64,000 nucleotides of DNA from Streptomyces sp. NRRL B-1140 (GTDB lineage Bacteria; Actinomycetota; Actinomycetes; Streptomycetales; Streptomycetaceae), in assembly GCF_001280065.1 (NCBI RefSeq), contig NZ_LGEA01000148.1:186001-250000 (forward strand), read 5' to 3'. Of this stretch, positions 8,126 through 16,039 are shown piece after piece. Both the position numbers and the translations under genes were made by a program. The notes beneath the pieces were generated by a model. That model searched no databases, was not told where the DNA came from, and worked only from the letters and a program-made list of their open reading frames with translations. The stretch's first letter is position 1. Each line of letters begins with the position of its first letter.

Positions 8126-8533
8126 CTCCGGGGGTCGCGTCGGTGTGGGCGGTGCCGGGGCGGGTGGGTGAGGTCCCGTCCGCGGTTCCGTTCCGCCTTC
8201 CCGGTCCCGGAGTGGTGCTTCCCCCGGGTGGCCCCGGTGGTGTTCGGCCGGGGTTCCGGTGTCCCGCCCGCCGGCGCGGTCGCCTTCATGCCGTCCCCTC
8301 ACGACGTGATAGGGGGTGTTCCCGCTCAGCGGCCCGACGCGGAGTCCGTGCAAAAGCCCCATCGAGCAACGACCGTCCCTCACCATCCACCGTGGGGACA
8401 ACGGCCGTACCCGTCCCGCGGAGTTGACACCCCCTCCCCGCCTCGCACCGGCACCCCGCCCCGTGTACAGCCCCCCCTCCCGTACAGGCGTCGCTGCTGG
8501 TGACACGCCGGTCGCCGCCGCCACGCTGGCGTC

Positions 8534-9007
8534 ATGCACAGTCCTTCCCCCCCAGCGGCACCGGCCGGACGCCTCCGGTCCCGTCTCCCCCGCCGAGTTC
8601 GCCATGGCGTTCACCTCGACCCCGCGCGGCGCCCGCCTCACCCGGCTCTTCGTCGCGCAGTGCCTGGACTCCTGGGGCCGCCCCTACACCAGCGACGTCA
8701 ACGAGACGCTGACCCTGATCACCGCCGAGCTGTGCGCCAACGCCGTCCAGTACGGACGCGTGCCCGGACGCGACTTCCACGTCACAAGGCGAACGGCGGG
8801 AGGCTACGCGTGGAGGTCTCCGACACCCGTGCGGAACACCGGCCCGCCGCCTCCACCCCCACGAGCCCCGACGCCGAGTCCGAGTCCGGCCGCGGCCTCC
8901 TCCTCGTCGCCGCCCTGGCCGACGCCTGGGGCGTTACCGACCCTCGTGGCGGCCCCGGCAAAACGGTGTGGGCGTCCGTGAGCGTGGTCTGCCCTGCAAC
9001 GACATGA
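8534..9007 (+). pseudogene. HATPase_c (anti-sigma/SpoIIAB-like) protein, frameshifted
   Basis: Two frames each hold half of one protein. One gives 'FAMAFTSTPRGARLTRLF', 'DVNETLTLITAELCANAVQYG' (the N-box of the GHKL fold) and 'RVPGRDFHV'; near 8785 the match moves to another frame with 'RLRVEVSDTR', 'SGRGLLLVAALADAWGV' and 'GPGKTVWA' (G1/G2 boxes). An ATG at 8534 is in the frame of the second half, so a second shift at the run of seven C at 8547-8553 would be needed to join it to the first. Intact members are about 140-150 residues and act as small anti-sigma-type kinases. This copy is probably dead unless the shifts are sequencing errors. Confidence 0.7.
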
Positions 9008-9182
9008 AGCCGTCCGCCCCGTCGACCATCCGGCTCCACCGGCAGGTGTGCTTGCGGTGGCGGACGCCGGTCGACGGGTGTTCCTCGTCGTTCAGGAAGG
9101 GCAGGTGTAGATCACCGATGGCCAGGGGTACGAGGTCCGCGCTGAGCGTTTCGGCGCTCGGGGCGAGGGTCTCGAGGGCCAT
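8934..9182 (-). CDS. possible small hypothetical protein or gene fragment
   Basis: The frame 'MALETLAPSAETLSADLVPLAIGDLHLPFLND...' has the strong G/C third-position bias of real genes over about 60 codons, unlike the other frames here. It converges on and overlaps the 3' end of the frameshifted ATPase gene. The last 25 residues are Arg/Pro-rich and look like antisense reading, so the true end may be lost. No family recognised and no clear ribosome site. Confidence 0.35.
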   Translation of the reverse strand: MALETLAPSAETLSADLVPLAIGDLHLPFLNDEEHPSTGVRHRKHTCRWSRMVDGADGFMSLQGRPRSRTPTPFCRGRHEGR

Positions 9183-9421
9183 CCACCGACGGCGGGCCGA
9201 GCGCGCATGCCTGCCTGCCCTCGCGCTTTCGGCGCCCGACTGCACACCCGGGGCCTTATCCCAACGCGGCGCCGATCGAGCGACGAGACGCTAGGGTTGC
9301 GCCTCATGGGGAGGACGCCGAGCAGCCGTTGTGCCGCTCGCCGAAGCAACGTGCGGAGACGGCAGCCGGGGCCCACGTCCCGCAGTTCGGCCGGCCGCGG
9401 AACAGTCTGGGGGAACGCGCC

Positions 9422-10552
9422 GTGACAGACGCGCCGACACATGCTGCCGACACCGGCACGGACGAAGCCGACGACGCCGCCGACCGGAAGGTCGTCGAGC
9501 AGGAGCAGGCCGCGATCAAGGACTTCGTCAAGGGCCTGAGCGCGGACGACATCAGGTCGGGCAACTGGTTCACCAAGCTCGCCGCCCATGCCATGAATTC
9601 GTACATTGAGAAGGTCGACTGGCAGTACTTCCAGGACCGGTACGCGGGTGTGCCCGCGGACGCCATCGTGGATCAGCGGATCAAGATGGCGTCCCGGTAC
9701 GCCGCGCTGGAAGGCGGGCTCTCCGCCGGGGCCTACACGGCGACCGTCGCCGCCACCATCGGAAGCCTCGGGGGTGCCTCACCGGCGACCGTCCCCGCGG
9801 CCGTGGCGACCGTGATGGTCGACATCGCGTTCATCACCCAGCTCCAGCTTCGCCTGGCCTACGACATCTCCGTCCTCTACCGGGTCCCGCTCGACGTGCA
9901 TGACCCCGAGGACCTGTGGAAGCTCATCCGCGTGGCCCTCACCATCAAGAGCGGGGAAGCGGCCAACAAGACCGTGGTCAAAGCGGTCCCCGCCCTGGTG
10001 CGACCGCTGGTCAAGCGCTTCTACTCGAAATCGGTGCTCGCCGCCGGGAAGGCGCTCCCCGTCGTCGGGAAGCACCTCCTGCAGCGCAACGTCATCAAGA
10101 TCGGTATTCCCTTGATCGGCGTCCCCCTCGCCGTTCTGCTGAACCGCTACACCACGCTCCTCGCCGGTCGGCACGCGCGGGCCGTCTTCCGGAACGAGGC
10201 GCGGGTGATCGAACTCGCCGAGGGGATGAGCGGGAGCAGCCGGCACCCGCAGTTGATGCTGTGGGTCGCATGGCTCGTCATCAGGGCGAACTCCAAGATC
10301 GCGGACGACGAGGCGCTGTTGATGCGGCATCTGGTGCGGCTGGTCCGGGAGCGGCACGAGGTGGTCGACGAGCGGCTCGCGCACGTCGTCGACATCGACC
10401 CGGCCGAGGTGTGGAAGCGCGTGGACGCCGAGCCGGGCGATCTCAGCGACGTCCTCGACGCGGCGGAGCGCGTGGCCACCGTGGACGGTGACGTCGACTC
10501 CCATGAGAAGGCGGTCCTCGCGATGCTGCGGGAGCGGTGCCACCGGGGGTGA
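9422..10552 (+). CDS. EcsC-domain protein with C-terminal TerB-like domain
   Basis: 376 residues from the GTG at 9422 (GGGGGA upstream). After an acidic N-terminus, residues about 50-210 form an EcsC-like region: 'YIEKVDWQYFQDRYAGVPADAIVDQRI', then a glycine/alanine-rich hydrophobic hairpin ('GGLSAGAYTATVAATIGSLGG') and 'VMVDIAFITQLQLRLAYDISVLY'. Residues about 285-376 resemble TerB: 'VAWLVIRANSKIADDEALLMRHLV' and 'AAERVATVDGDVDSHEKAVLAML', each with an acidic 'D-x-D/E' turn that may bind a metal. TerB occurs in membrane stress and tellurite-type systems; EcsC is linked to ABC secretion in Bacillus. It is flanked on both sides by decayed copies of the same ATPase gene. Confidence 0.75.
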   Translation: MTDAPTHAADTGTDEADDAADRKVVEQEQAAIKDFVKGLSADDIRSGNWFTKLAAHAMNSYIEKVDWQYFQDRYAGVPADAIVDQRIKMASRYAALEGGLSAGAYTATVAATIGSLGGASPATVPAAVATVMVDIAFITQLQLRLAYDISVLYRVPLDVHDPEDLWKLIRVALTIKSGEAANKTVVKAVPALVRPLVKRFYSKSVLAAGKALPVVGKHLLQRNVIKIGIPLIGVPLAVLLNRYTTLLAGRHARAVFRNEARVIELAEGMSGSSRHPQLMLWVAWLVIRANSKIADDEALLMRHLVRLVRERHEVVDERLAHVVDIDPAEVWKRVDAEPGDLSDVLDAAERVATVDGDVDSHEKAVLAMLRERCHRG

Positions 10553-10560
10553 TCCTGTCG

Positions 10561-10823
10561 TGCGGCAGCACTCTCGCACCGCCGTCCAGCACGGACGCGT
10601 CCCGGGACGGGACTTCCACGTCCGGCTGGCCGCCGAGGCGGACGGCCGACGGCTGAGCGTGGAGGTCTCCGGCACCCAAGCGGAGCCCCGGCCCGCGCCA
10701 CCGCCTCCATGGCCCCCGAAGGCGAGTCCCACCACGGCCTCCTCCTCGCTGCCGCCCGGTCCGACGCCTGAGGCGTCACCGGCCACCGCTGCGGCCCCGG
10801 CAATACCGTGTGGGCGGTACTGA
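10561..10823 (+). pseudogene. second decayed copy of the HATPase_c gene
   Basis: Starting just after the EcsC-TerB stop, one frame gives 'RTAVQHGRVPGRDFHVRLAAEADGRRLSVEVSG', closely matching the middle of the copy at 8534-9007. The continuation 'SHHGLLLAAARSDA' then stop then 'GVTGHRCGPGNTVWAVL' is in another frame, with a TGA where the homologue has the Trp of 'AWGV'. The N-terminal third is missing. So there are three lesions: truncation, frameshift and nonsense. It must come from a duplication or repeated insertion of this gene type. Confidence 0.7.
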
Positions 10824-10854
10824 ACATCGCGTCAAGCCATCTACACGGCCAGGA

Positions 10855-10962
10855 CGCCTCGATGGTCAAACGGGAACGCGTCGACCGGGCCAGCCAGCGG
10901 TTGATGACCTGCTCGTTCGCCAAGGCGACCTGCTGGGCGGCCCATTGGGCGGTTTCGTGGTC
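10855..10962 (-). pseudogene. possible remnant of a CdiA-type RNase A-like toxin domain
   Basis: The minus strand reads 'DHETAQWAAQQVALANEQV' followed by 'INRWLARSTRSRLTIEASW'. The pattern (Thr-Ala-x2-x-Val/Ala, a helix ending Asn/Ala-x3-I-x-x-W-L, then a strand) is like the C-terminal segment of bacterial RNase A-like (CdiA-CT) domains. A stop codon lies directly upstream and the frame then runs antisense to the EcsC gene, so it is a fragment. Neighbouring Fic and SMI1/KNR4 genes fit a worn polymorphic-toxin locus. The identification rests on a short pattern only. Confidence 0.3.
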
Positions 10963-10998
10963 CGGTCAGTCGAAGTGGACGTACGAACGGGGTGACTC

Positions 10999-11385
10999 TC
11001 AGGCACGGTGACCGCCTTGTGCGGGAAGAGGCGACCGGGCGGGGCTGCGATCGTGGTCCGTAAATCCCGCGTCCCCAGGGTCCGAGTGCGTCAGTAGCCC
11101 TCCTCGCCGCGCTGCCGCGCCCGCAAGGACGTGGATCAAGCGAGCAAGTGACAGCGCCCCGACCGGATCATCGGCGTACCGTCGCACTTGTACGGGACCG
11201 ACCTCGTCCAGAAACACCTTCTCGCGTGCCAGGACGAAGCTCATCGTGAGCAGGGCCGCCCGGCCGTTGCCGTCGTCGAACGGGTGAATCACGGAGTCGG
11301 GGAATGCCGCGTTCATATCAAACCAGAAGAGGGGCGGCTGACGAGCGCAGTCTCTTGAAAGCAACTTCCCTGCCGCCGGACTCAT
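10999..11385 (-). pseudogene. truncated Fic/DOC family protein
   Basis: The frame contains 'HPFDDGNGRAAL', the Fic catalytic loop (HPFx[D/E]GNGRxxR) with the catalytic His but Leu in place of the final Arg. Then comes 'LLTMSFVLAREKVFLDEVGPVQVRRYADDPVGALSLARLIHVLAG', which looks like a genuine downstream helix bundle. Fic proteins transfer AMP or related groups to target proteins. Normal Fic domains have about 100 residues before this loop; here only about 30 precede it, and the sequence further upstream belongs to the divergent SMI1 gene. It is therefore probably a 3' remnant. Confidence 0.6.
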
Positions 11386-11410
11386 TGATCCTCAGGAACA
11401 GGACCCTGCC

Positions 11411-11944
11411 ATGATGAACGCTCTTACGCGTCTGCCCGAAATCGCCCCAGCGCCGAGCGAGCCCCGCCGGAAGGATTGGGACGAGGTCGAGCGAACCCTT
11501 GGGGTCGGACTCCCCGCCGACTACAAGGAGCTCATCCACGCCTACGGGGGCAGTAACTGGGACGACTATCTGTACGTCCTGGAGCCCGGCTGCCCCAACG
11601 AGAACTACGACCTCCTCGAATGGGCAAAGAACCAGGCCGAAGACTTGGAAGACCTCTGGGAATTCGAGAAGAAGCCGGCGGAGCTGGAGGTCGAAGGGTC
11701 CCGGGTCATCCCATGGGCAACCACGGACAACGGAGAATGCCTCTTCTGGCTTGTCCGGCCAGGCCACAGCGCGGACCAGTGGACCGTCATGGTGAACGAG
11801 GCGCGCGGCGACCGATGGGAGCATTTCTCCGTATCCTGTACGCAATTCCTCGCATCCTCCCTCGATGGAGAGCTGCATTCGAGCATCCTCTCGACCTCGT
11901 TCCCCCGTTCCACACATGAGTTCCGTCGGCTCGGTGCGGTATGA
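11411..11944 (+). CDS. SMI1/KNR4 family protein (possible immunity protein)
   Basis: 177 residues. The SMI1/KNR4 fold is visible: 'DWDEVERTLGVGLPADYKELIHAYGG' at residues about 22-48, then 'LYVLEPG', 'VIPWATTDNGECLFWLVRP' about residues 98-117 and 'WTVMVNEARGDRWEHFSVSCTQFLASSL'. In bacteria this superfamily mostly consists of immunity proteins for polymorphic toxins. The gene is intact and begins at tandem ATG codons (11411 and 11414). A Fic remnant and a possible RNase A-like remnant lie just upstream on the other strand, so it may be an orphan immunity gene kept after toxin loss. The cognate toxin is not evident. Confidence 0.82.
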   Translation: MMNALTRLPEIAPAPSEPRRKDWDEVERTLGVGLPADYKELIHAYGGSNWDDYLYVLEPGCPNENYDLLEWAKNQAEDLEDLWEFEKKPAELEVEGSRVIPWATTDNGECLFWLVRPGHSADQWTVMVNEARGDRWEHFSVSCTQFLASSLDGELHSSILSTSFPRSTHEFRRLGAV

Positions 11945-11967
11945 CGATGCTGCGCGGGGCTGTCCAA

Positions 11968-12000
11968 GGGCTGTCCCGTAACTGCTGGTCACGGGACAGA
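11968..12000. mobile_element. left end of an IS5-type insertion sequence
   Basis: GGGCTGTCCCGTAA begins here, as in many Streptomyces IS5-family ends. A subterminal perfect 9-bp inverted repeat, CTGTCCCGT (11971-11979) and ACGGGACAG (11991-11999), precedes the transposase remnant. No matching right end was found, so the element is truncated. Confidence 0.55.
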
Positions 12001-12010
12001 TGATCTCGCT

Positions 12011-12462
12011 GTGTCTGGTGTGATTACGGCGTCGGAGCCCTCCTGGACAGCCCCGTTCACGGGGCTGAGCCCGCGCCAGTTCGGCAAGCTGATCACCGCC
12101 CTCCGACGTGAGGGGGCGGACCCGGTGCCCGAGGGCCGGCCCTGGAGCCTGCCGCTGGAGGACCGCGTGCTCCTGGTCGCCGCGTACTGGCGGACAACCT
12201 GACCCTGGACAGCTGGCCCAGCTGTTTGGGGTGTTCAAGTCGGCTGCCGACCGCATCATCGACCACCTCGGACCCGCGCTCGCGCTCCCAGCAGCGCAGG
12301 CGGTTCCGCAAGGACACCGTGCTGTCCGTGGACGGCACCCTCGTTCCAGGATCCACCGCATCAGACCGCCTTGCGCGGCCGACTCCGATGGGCCCGGACG
12401 ACATCGGCGTACCGGTGCCCCGTGCCCTTGATCGTGCGCTTCTGCGGTGGAGAGGTTGTTGA
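12011..12462 (+). pseudogene. IS5-family transposase remnant
   Basis: From the GTG at 12011 the reading 'SGVITASEPSWTAPFTGL' and 'SPRQFGKLITALRREGADP' is the N-terminal helix-turn-helix part of a DDE_Tnp_4-type transposase. It stops at 12202. 'LAQLFGVFKSAADRIIDHLGPALAL' continues in a second frame, and 'RRRFRKDTVLSVDGTLVP' (first catalytic Asp region) in a third. The remaining two-thirds, with the other catalytic acids, are absent. At least two frameshifts plus truncation make it inactive. The rest of the gap up to 12585 shows nothing else I can support. Confidence 0.75.
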
Positions 12463-12584
12463 CGATGCCGACCTGCGCTCCCCGGCGCCGTCGCGGGGAT
12501 CGCCCGGGACGCCAGCCCGTGGCCGAGCAGCAGGGGGGTAGGAGGCGTGGACGGCGGCCGTGGTGTCGTACCCGTGACGGAACC

Positions 12585-12617
12585 GGCCCCTCCCTTCCGG
12601 TCGGGAAGGGAGGGGCC
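12585..12617 (-). terminator. hairpin downstream of the EF-G paralogue
   Basis: GGCCCCTCCCTTCC (12585-12598) and its exact complement (12604-12617) form a 14-bp stem with a 5-base loop, eight bases past the stop of the EF-G gene. No T run, as usual in Streptomyces. Confidence 0.7.
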
Positions 12618-12624
12618 CGGCGCT

Positions 12625-14667
12625 CTACCGTGCCGGTGTCGCCACCGGTGCCGGCGCGTACCCCGTGGGCCGGGCCGTGAAGGTTCCGCGGCCCTGGGTG
12701 CGGCTGCGCAACCGGGTGGCGTAGCCGAACAGTTCGGCCAGCGGCACGGTGGCGGTGACGACCGCCGCACCCGCGCGGGTGGCCGAGCCGGTCACCCGTC
12801 CCCGCCGGGCCGCGAGATCACCGAGCACACCGCCGACCGCGTCCTCGGGCACGGTGACCGTGACCTCGACGACCGGCTCCAGCAGGACCATCGCGCAGGC
12901 GCGCAGGGCCTCCCGGAGACCGAGCCGGCCGGCCGTGCGGAACGCCATGTCCGAGGAGTCCTTCACATGGGTCGCTCCGTCGGTGAGCGTGACGCGCAGC
13001 CCGGTGACCGGATGGCCGCCGAGCGGCCCCTCGGCCAGAGCATCACGGCAGCCGGCCTCGACCGCACGGACGTACTCCTGCGGCACCCGGCCGCCGGTCA
13101 CGGCCGAACGGAACGCGAAGCCTTCTTCCCCGAACGGCTCCACGTCGAGGACGACCTGGGCGAACTGCCCCGCCCCGCCGTCCTGTTTGACGTGCCGGAA
13201 CACCAGACCGGACACGCCCCGGCCGACGGTCTCGCGGTGGCTGACCCGGGGCCGGCCGACATTGACCTCCAGCCCCAGCTCGCGCCGGAGCTTCTCCACC
13301 GCCACCTCCAGGTGCAGTTCGCCCATGCCGGACAGCACGGTCTGCCCGGTCTCCGGGTCGGTCCGCACGGCCAGTGAGGGATCCTCGTCGGTCAGCCGCG
13401 CCAGCCCCGCCGCGAGCCGGTCGGTGTCACCGGCCCGGCGGGACTCGATCGCGGCAGACACCACCGGCTCGGCCACACCGGGCGGTTCGAGGACGAGCGG
13501 CGTGTGCTGTGCGCACAGGGTCGAGCCGGCGCGGGCGGACTTCAGCCCGATGACGGCGACGATGTCCCCGGCGACCGCCCGGTCCAGCGGGGCGTGCCGG
13601 TCCGCCTGGACGCGCAGGATCCGCCCGACCCGCTCGGCGCGCCGCGCACTCGCGTCCCACAGGGTGTCTCCCTTCTCGATCGTGCCCGAGTAGACGCGCA
13701 GGTAGGTCAGCCGTCCCGTCGAGGTGGCGTGCACCTTGAACGCGAGGGCGGCCACCGGTGCCGCGGGGTCGGCGGCCCGCTCCTGCTCCTCACCCTCGTG
13801 TTCGCCCCTGACCGGCGGCAGGTCCAAGGGCGACGGCAGATAGGCCACGACGGCGTCCAGCAGCGGCTCGACACCGCGGTTGCGGTACGCGGAGCCGCAC
13901 AGCACGACCACCCCGTCACCGTCACGAGTCACCTCGCGCAACGCCGGCACGAGGGTCCGCTCGCCCAGCGCGCCCGTGTCGCAGAACTCCTTCAGCGCAC
14001 CGGGGTGCAGTTCCGCCACGGCCTCCTCCAGCGACCGGCGGCGCGCCAGAGCCTCACCTAGCAGGTCCTCGGGGACCGGCACGTCCTCGAAGGTGCCGTC
14101 ATCGGCCCACAGCAGTGCGCGCATGCGCACCAGGTCGACGACGCCGGCGAAGGCGTCCTCCGCTCCGATCGGCAGCTGCACGACCAGGGGTGCCGGGTGC
14201 AGTCGCTCCCGGATCGTCGCCACGGCCGCGTCCAGGTCGGCCCCGGCACGGTCCATCTTGTTGACGAACGCGATGCGCGGCACGCCGTACCGGTCGGCCT
14301 GCCGCCACACCGACTCGCTCTGCGGCTCCACCCCGGCGACCGCGTCGAACACGGCCACCGCACCGTCGAGCACCCGCAGGGCACGTTCCACCTCGTCGGC
14401 GAAGTCGACGTGCCCGGGGGTGTCGATGAGGTTGATCCGGTGACCGTTCCAGGCGCAGCTGACCGCCGCGGCGAAGATGGTGATGCCCCGGTCGCGCTCC
14501 TGCGGGTCGAAGTCGGTGACGGTGTTGCCGTCGTGGACTTCACCGCGCTTGTGTGTGGTGCCGGTCGTGAACAGGATCCGTTCGGTGACGGTGGTCTTGC
14601 CGGCGTCGACGTGGGCGAGGATTCCGAGGTTGCGGACGAGGGAGAGCGGGTTGAGGTGGGTGCGCAC
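12625..14667 (-). CDS. elongation factor G paralogue (EF-G2 type)
   Basis: 680 residues from a GTG at 14667, chosen because GAAAGG lies nine bases upstream; an ATG at 14742 would add 25 unlikely residues. All GTPase motifs are present: AHVDAGKTT (G1), 'RDRGITI' (switch I), DTPGH (G3) and NKMD (G4). Domains II-V follow, including '[20 protein letters not shown]' (domain III) and domain IV from about residue 475. EF-G translocates the ribosome and helps recycle it. The gene is isolated from ribosomal protein genes, so it is a second copy, probably for special conditions or antibiotic stress. It is less similar to TetM/OtrA ribosomal protection proteins. A short upstream open frame could be a leader peptide. 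Confidence 0.88.
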   Translation of the reverse strand: MRTHLNPLSLVRNLGILAHVDAGKTTVTERILFTTGTTHKRGEVHDGNTVTDFDPQERDRGITIFAAAVSCAWNGHRINLIDTPGHVDFADEVERALRVLDGAVAVFDAVAGVEPQSESVWRQADRYGVPRIAFVNKMDRAGADLDAAVATIRERLHPAPLVVQLPIGAEDAFAGVVDLVRMRALLWADDGTFEDVPVPEDLLGEALARRRSLEEAVAELHPGALKEFCDTGALGERTLVPALREVTRDGDGVVVLCGSAYRNRGVEPLLDAVVAYLPSPLDLPPVRGEHEGEEQERAADPAAPVAALAFKVHATSTGRLTYLRVYSGTIEKGDTLWDASARRAERVGRILRVQADRHAPLDRAVAGDIVAVIGLKSARAGSTLCAQHTPLVLEPPGVAEPVVSAAIESRRAGDTDRLAAGLARLTDEDPSLAVRTDPETGQTVLSGMGELHLEVAVEKLRRELGLEVNVGRPRVSHRETVGRGVSGLVFRHVKQDGGAGQFAQVVLDVEPFGEEGFAFRSAVTGGRVPQEYVRAVEAGCRDALAEGPLGGHPVTGLRVTLTDGATHVKDSSDMAFRTAGRLGLREALRACAMVLLEPVVEVTVTVPEDAVGGVLGDLAARRGRVTGSATRAGAAVVTATVPLAELFGYATRLRSRTQGRGTFTARPTGYAPAPVATPAR

Positions 14668-14788
14668 GGCCCGGGGCCTTTCGGTGCGATCGGGAAGAGG
14701 GGCAGCGCGATTTCGGGGGGAAACGGGTGACTGGAACCGCACCTGACATTGCGTCGGTGTCGGTGGGTGCCTGAGTCGTTCGACCCGG

Positions 14789-14887
14789 TCAGCCGGTGCC
14801 GCCGCGCAGCGGGCACCGGAACGACGAAGACACGAGGATCACCTCGTAGCGCGGCAGGGAAACGGCGACAGCGGCGTGGTCACGCAT
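14789..14887 (-). CDS. possible 32-residue leader peptide upstream of EF-G2
   Basis: ATG at 14887 preceded by GGGAGA; the peptide begins [18 protein letters not shown] and ends at a TGA at 14789-14791, 122 bp before the EF-G2 start. It is too short to judge by coding bias. Leader peptides regulate other ribosome-stress genes, which makes the position notable. The rest of the 14668-14986 gap has no other feature I can support. Confidence 0.3.
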   Translation of the reverse strand: MRDHAAVAVSLPRYEVILVSSSFRCPLRGGTG

Positions 14888-14986
14888 GGCCGTCTCCCTT
14901 CGTTCGTCGCGTTGTGCCCGGCGCTCGGTGGGCGGCGCCGGATCCGTCCGTGAGTGTAGGGAGACCCGGGGGTAGGGGGCGAGGGA

Positions 14987-15901
14987 TTATTCCGGCGGGG
15001 TGGGGGTGTCGTGGGTGCGGTACATCGCCTGGACGTCGAGTTCCAGTTGGACCGTCGGGCCGACGACCGCGATGCCCCGGGCCAGCATCGAGCGCCAGTT
15101 CAGCGTGTAGTCCTCGCGGTGCAGTTCCGCGGTCGCCAGGGCCGCGCAGCGCAGTTCCTGGCCGTAGCCGCCGTTCACGGTACCGAGGTACGTCGTGTCC
15201 AGGGCCACCGAGCGGCTGACGCCGTGCATCGTGAGGGAGCCCTGCAGCGTCCACTTGGTGCCGCCCCGGTAGGCGAAGCGGCTGCTCGTGAAGTCGATGT
15301 ACGGGAAGCGCTCGACGTCGAGGAAGTCGGCCGATCGCAGGTGATTGTCGCGGGTGGTGTTGCCGGTGGTGATGCTGGAGGCGTCGATCCGGACCTGCAC
15401 GCGGGAGTCGGCCATGTCGGGAGCGATCCGGATGCCGCCCTCGAAGCGTTCGAAGCGGCCGTGCACATGGGCCATCCCGACATGCTTGGCGATGAACCGG
15501 ATCGCCGTGTGCGGAGGGTCGAAGAGCCACGTTCCCGCTGTGGGCAACTGGAGCGCCTCGGCGGGCTGCAGCCAGACGCGCTCGGTGGCCGTCGGGGCGC
15601 CCGGGCTCGTCTCGATCGTCTCGCGGTGCGGCCGCAGACCCTCCGCCGAGATGAGCAGGCTGTACCGGCCGGGCGGCAGCGCCGCTAGGAAGTACCCGTA
15701 GGGGTCGGTCGTGCCACGGGCGGCGACACGGTGGGTGTCCAGGGCGGTGACGGTGACGTCCGCGGCCGCCAGGGGCGAGCCCATAGGGTCGACGACCTCG
15801 CGGGCCACGGCGCCCGCGCCGTCGGGGAGAGGGAGGGCGAGGTCCGCCGCCGCGGCGGAGGTGTTCTTGAGCCACCGGCGCCGGAGCAGTGCGAGGGCCA
15901 T
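14987..15901 (-). CDS. YceI family protein with N-terminal carboxypeptidase-regulatory-like domain
   Basis: 304 residues from the ATG at 15901 (GAAAGGTG upstream). Residues about 30-110 form a beta-sandwich of the CarboxypepD_reg type ('VVDPMGSPLAAADVTVTAL', 'DPYGYFLAALPPGRYSLLISAEG'). Residues about 125-300 are YceI: 'TWLFDPPHTAIRFIAKHVG', 'GRFERFEGGIRI', 'HLRSADFLDVERFPYIDF' and 'LTMHGVSRSVAL'. YceI is a lipocalin-like barrel that binds isoprenoid or other amphipathic ligands. There is no clear signal peptide, so it is probably cytoplasmic here. A TGTCTC-N5-GAGACA palindrome 121 bp upstream matches the one at the aromatic-degradation promoter, suggesting shared control. Confidence 0.88.
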   Translation of the reverse strand: MALALLRRRWLKNTSAAAADLALPLPDGAGAVAREVVDPMGSPLAAADVTVTALDTHRVAARGTTDPYGYFLAALPPGRYSLLISAEGLRPHRETIETSPGAPTATERVWLQPAEALQLPTAGTWLFDPPHTAIRFIAKHVGMAHVHGRFERFEGGIRIAPDMADSRVQVRIDASSITTGNTTRDNHLRSADFLDVERFPYIDFTSSRFAYRGGTKWTLQGSLTMHGVSRSVALDTTYLGTVNGGYGQELRCAALATAELHREDYTLNWRSMLARGIAVVGPTVQLELDVQAMYRTHDTPTPPE

Positions 15902-16021
15902 GGTGGTCACCTTTCTTCGGGTGTGCGGCCGTGCGGTCGGCGATTCAGCGCCTGCCGACGGCCGCACCTTGCTGCGGTCACACCCCCTTGTCGATCTTGA
16001 CAGGCCGGCTACCAGCACGGG

Positions 16022-16038
16022 TGTCTCAATTCGAGACA
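16022..16038. promoter_or_regulatory. palindrome TGTCTC-N5-GAGACA upstream of yceI
   Basis: Perfect 6-bp arms around AATTC. It lies between the yceI start (15901) and the stop of the NmrA-like gene (16040). The same arms and spacing recur at 20731-20747, beside the Fis-type regulator, so this is probably the binding site of that regulator. Confidence 0.6.
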
Positions 16039-16039
16039 G

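Noticed and set aside
6227..8641. Minus-strand open frame of 804 codons
   Set aside because: Most of it is antisense to the gene at 6122-7684 with Arg/Pro/Ser-rich nonsense composition. Only the part above 7749 looks coding and is listed separately.
12625..14667. TetM/OtrA-type ribosomal protection gene
   Set aside because: Length and motifs ([19 protein letters not shown], domain IV) fit elongation factor G; TetM-type proteins differ in the G-domain N-terminus and are shorter.
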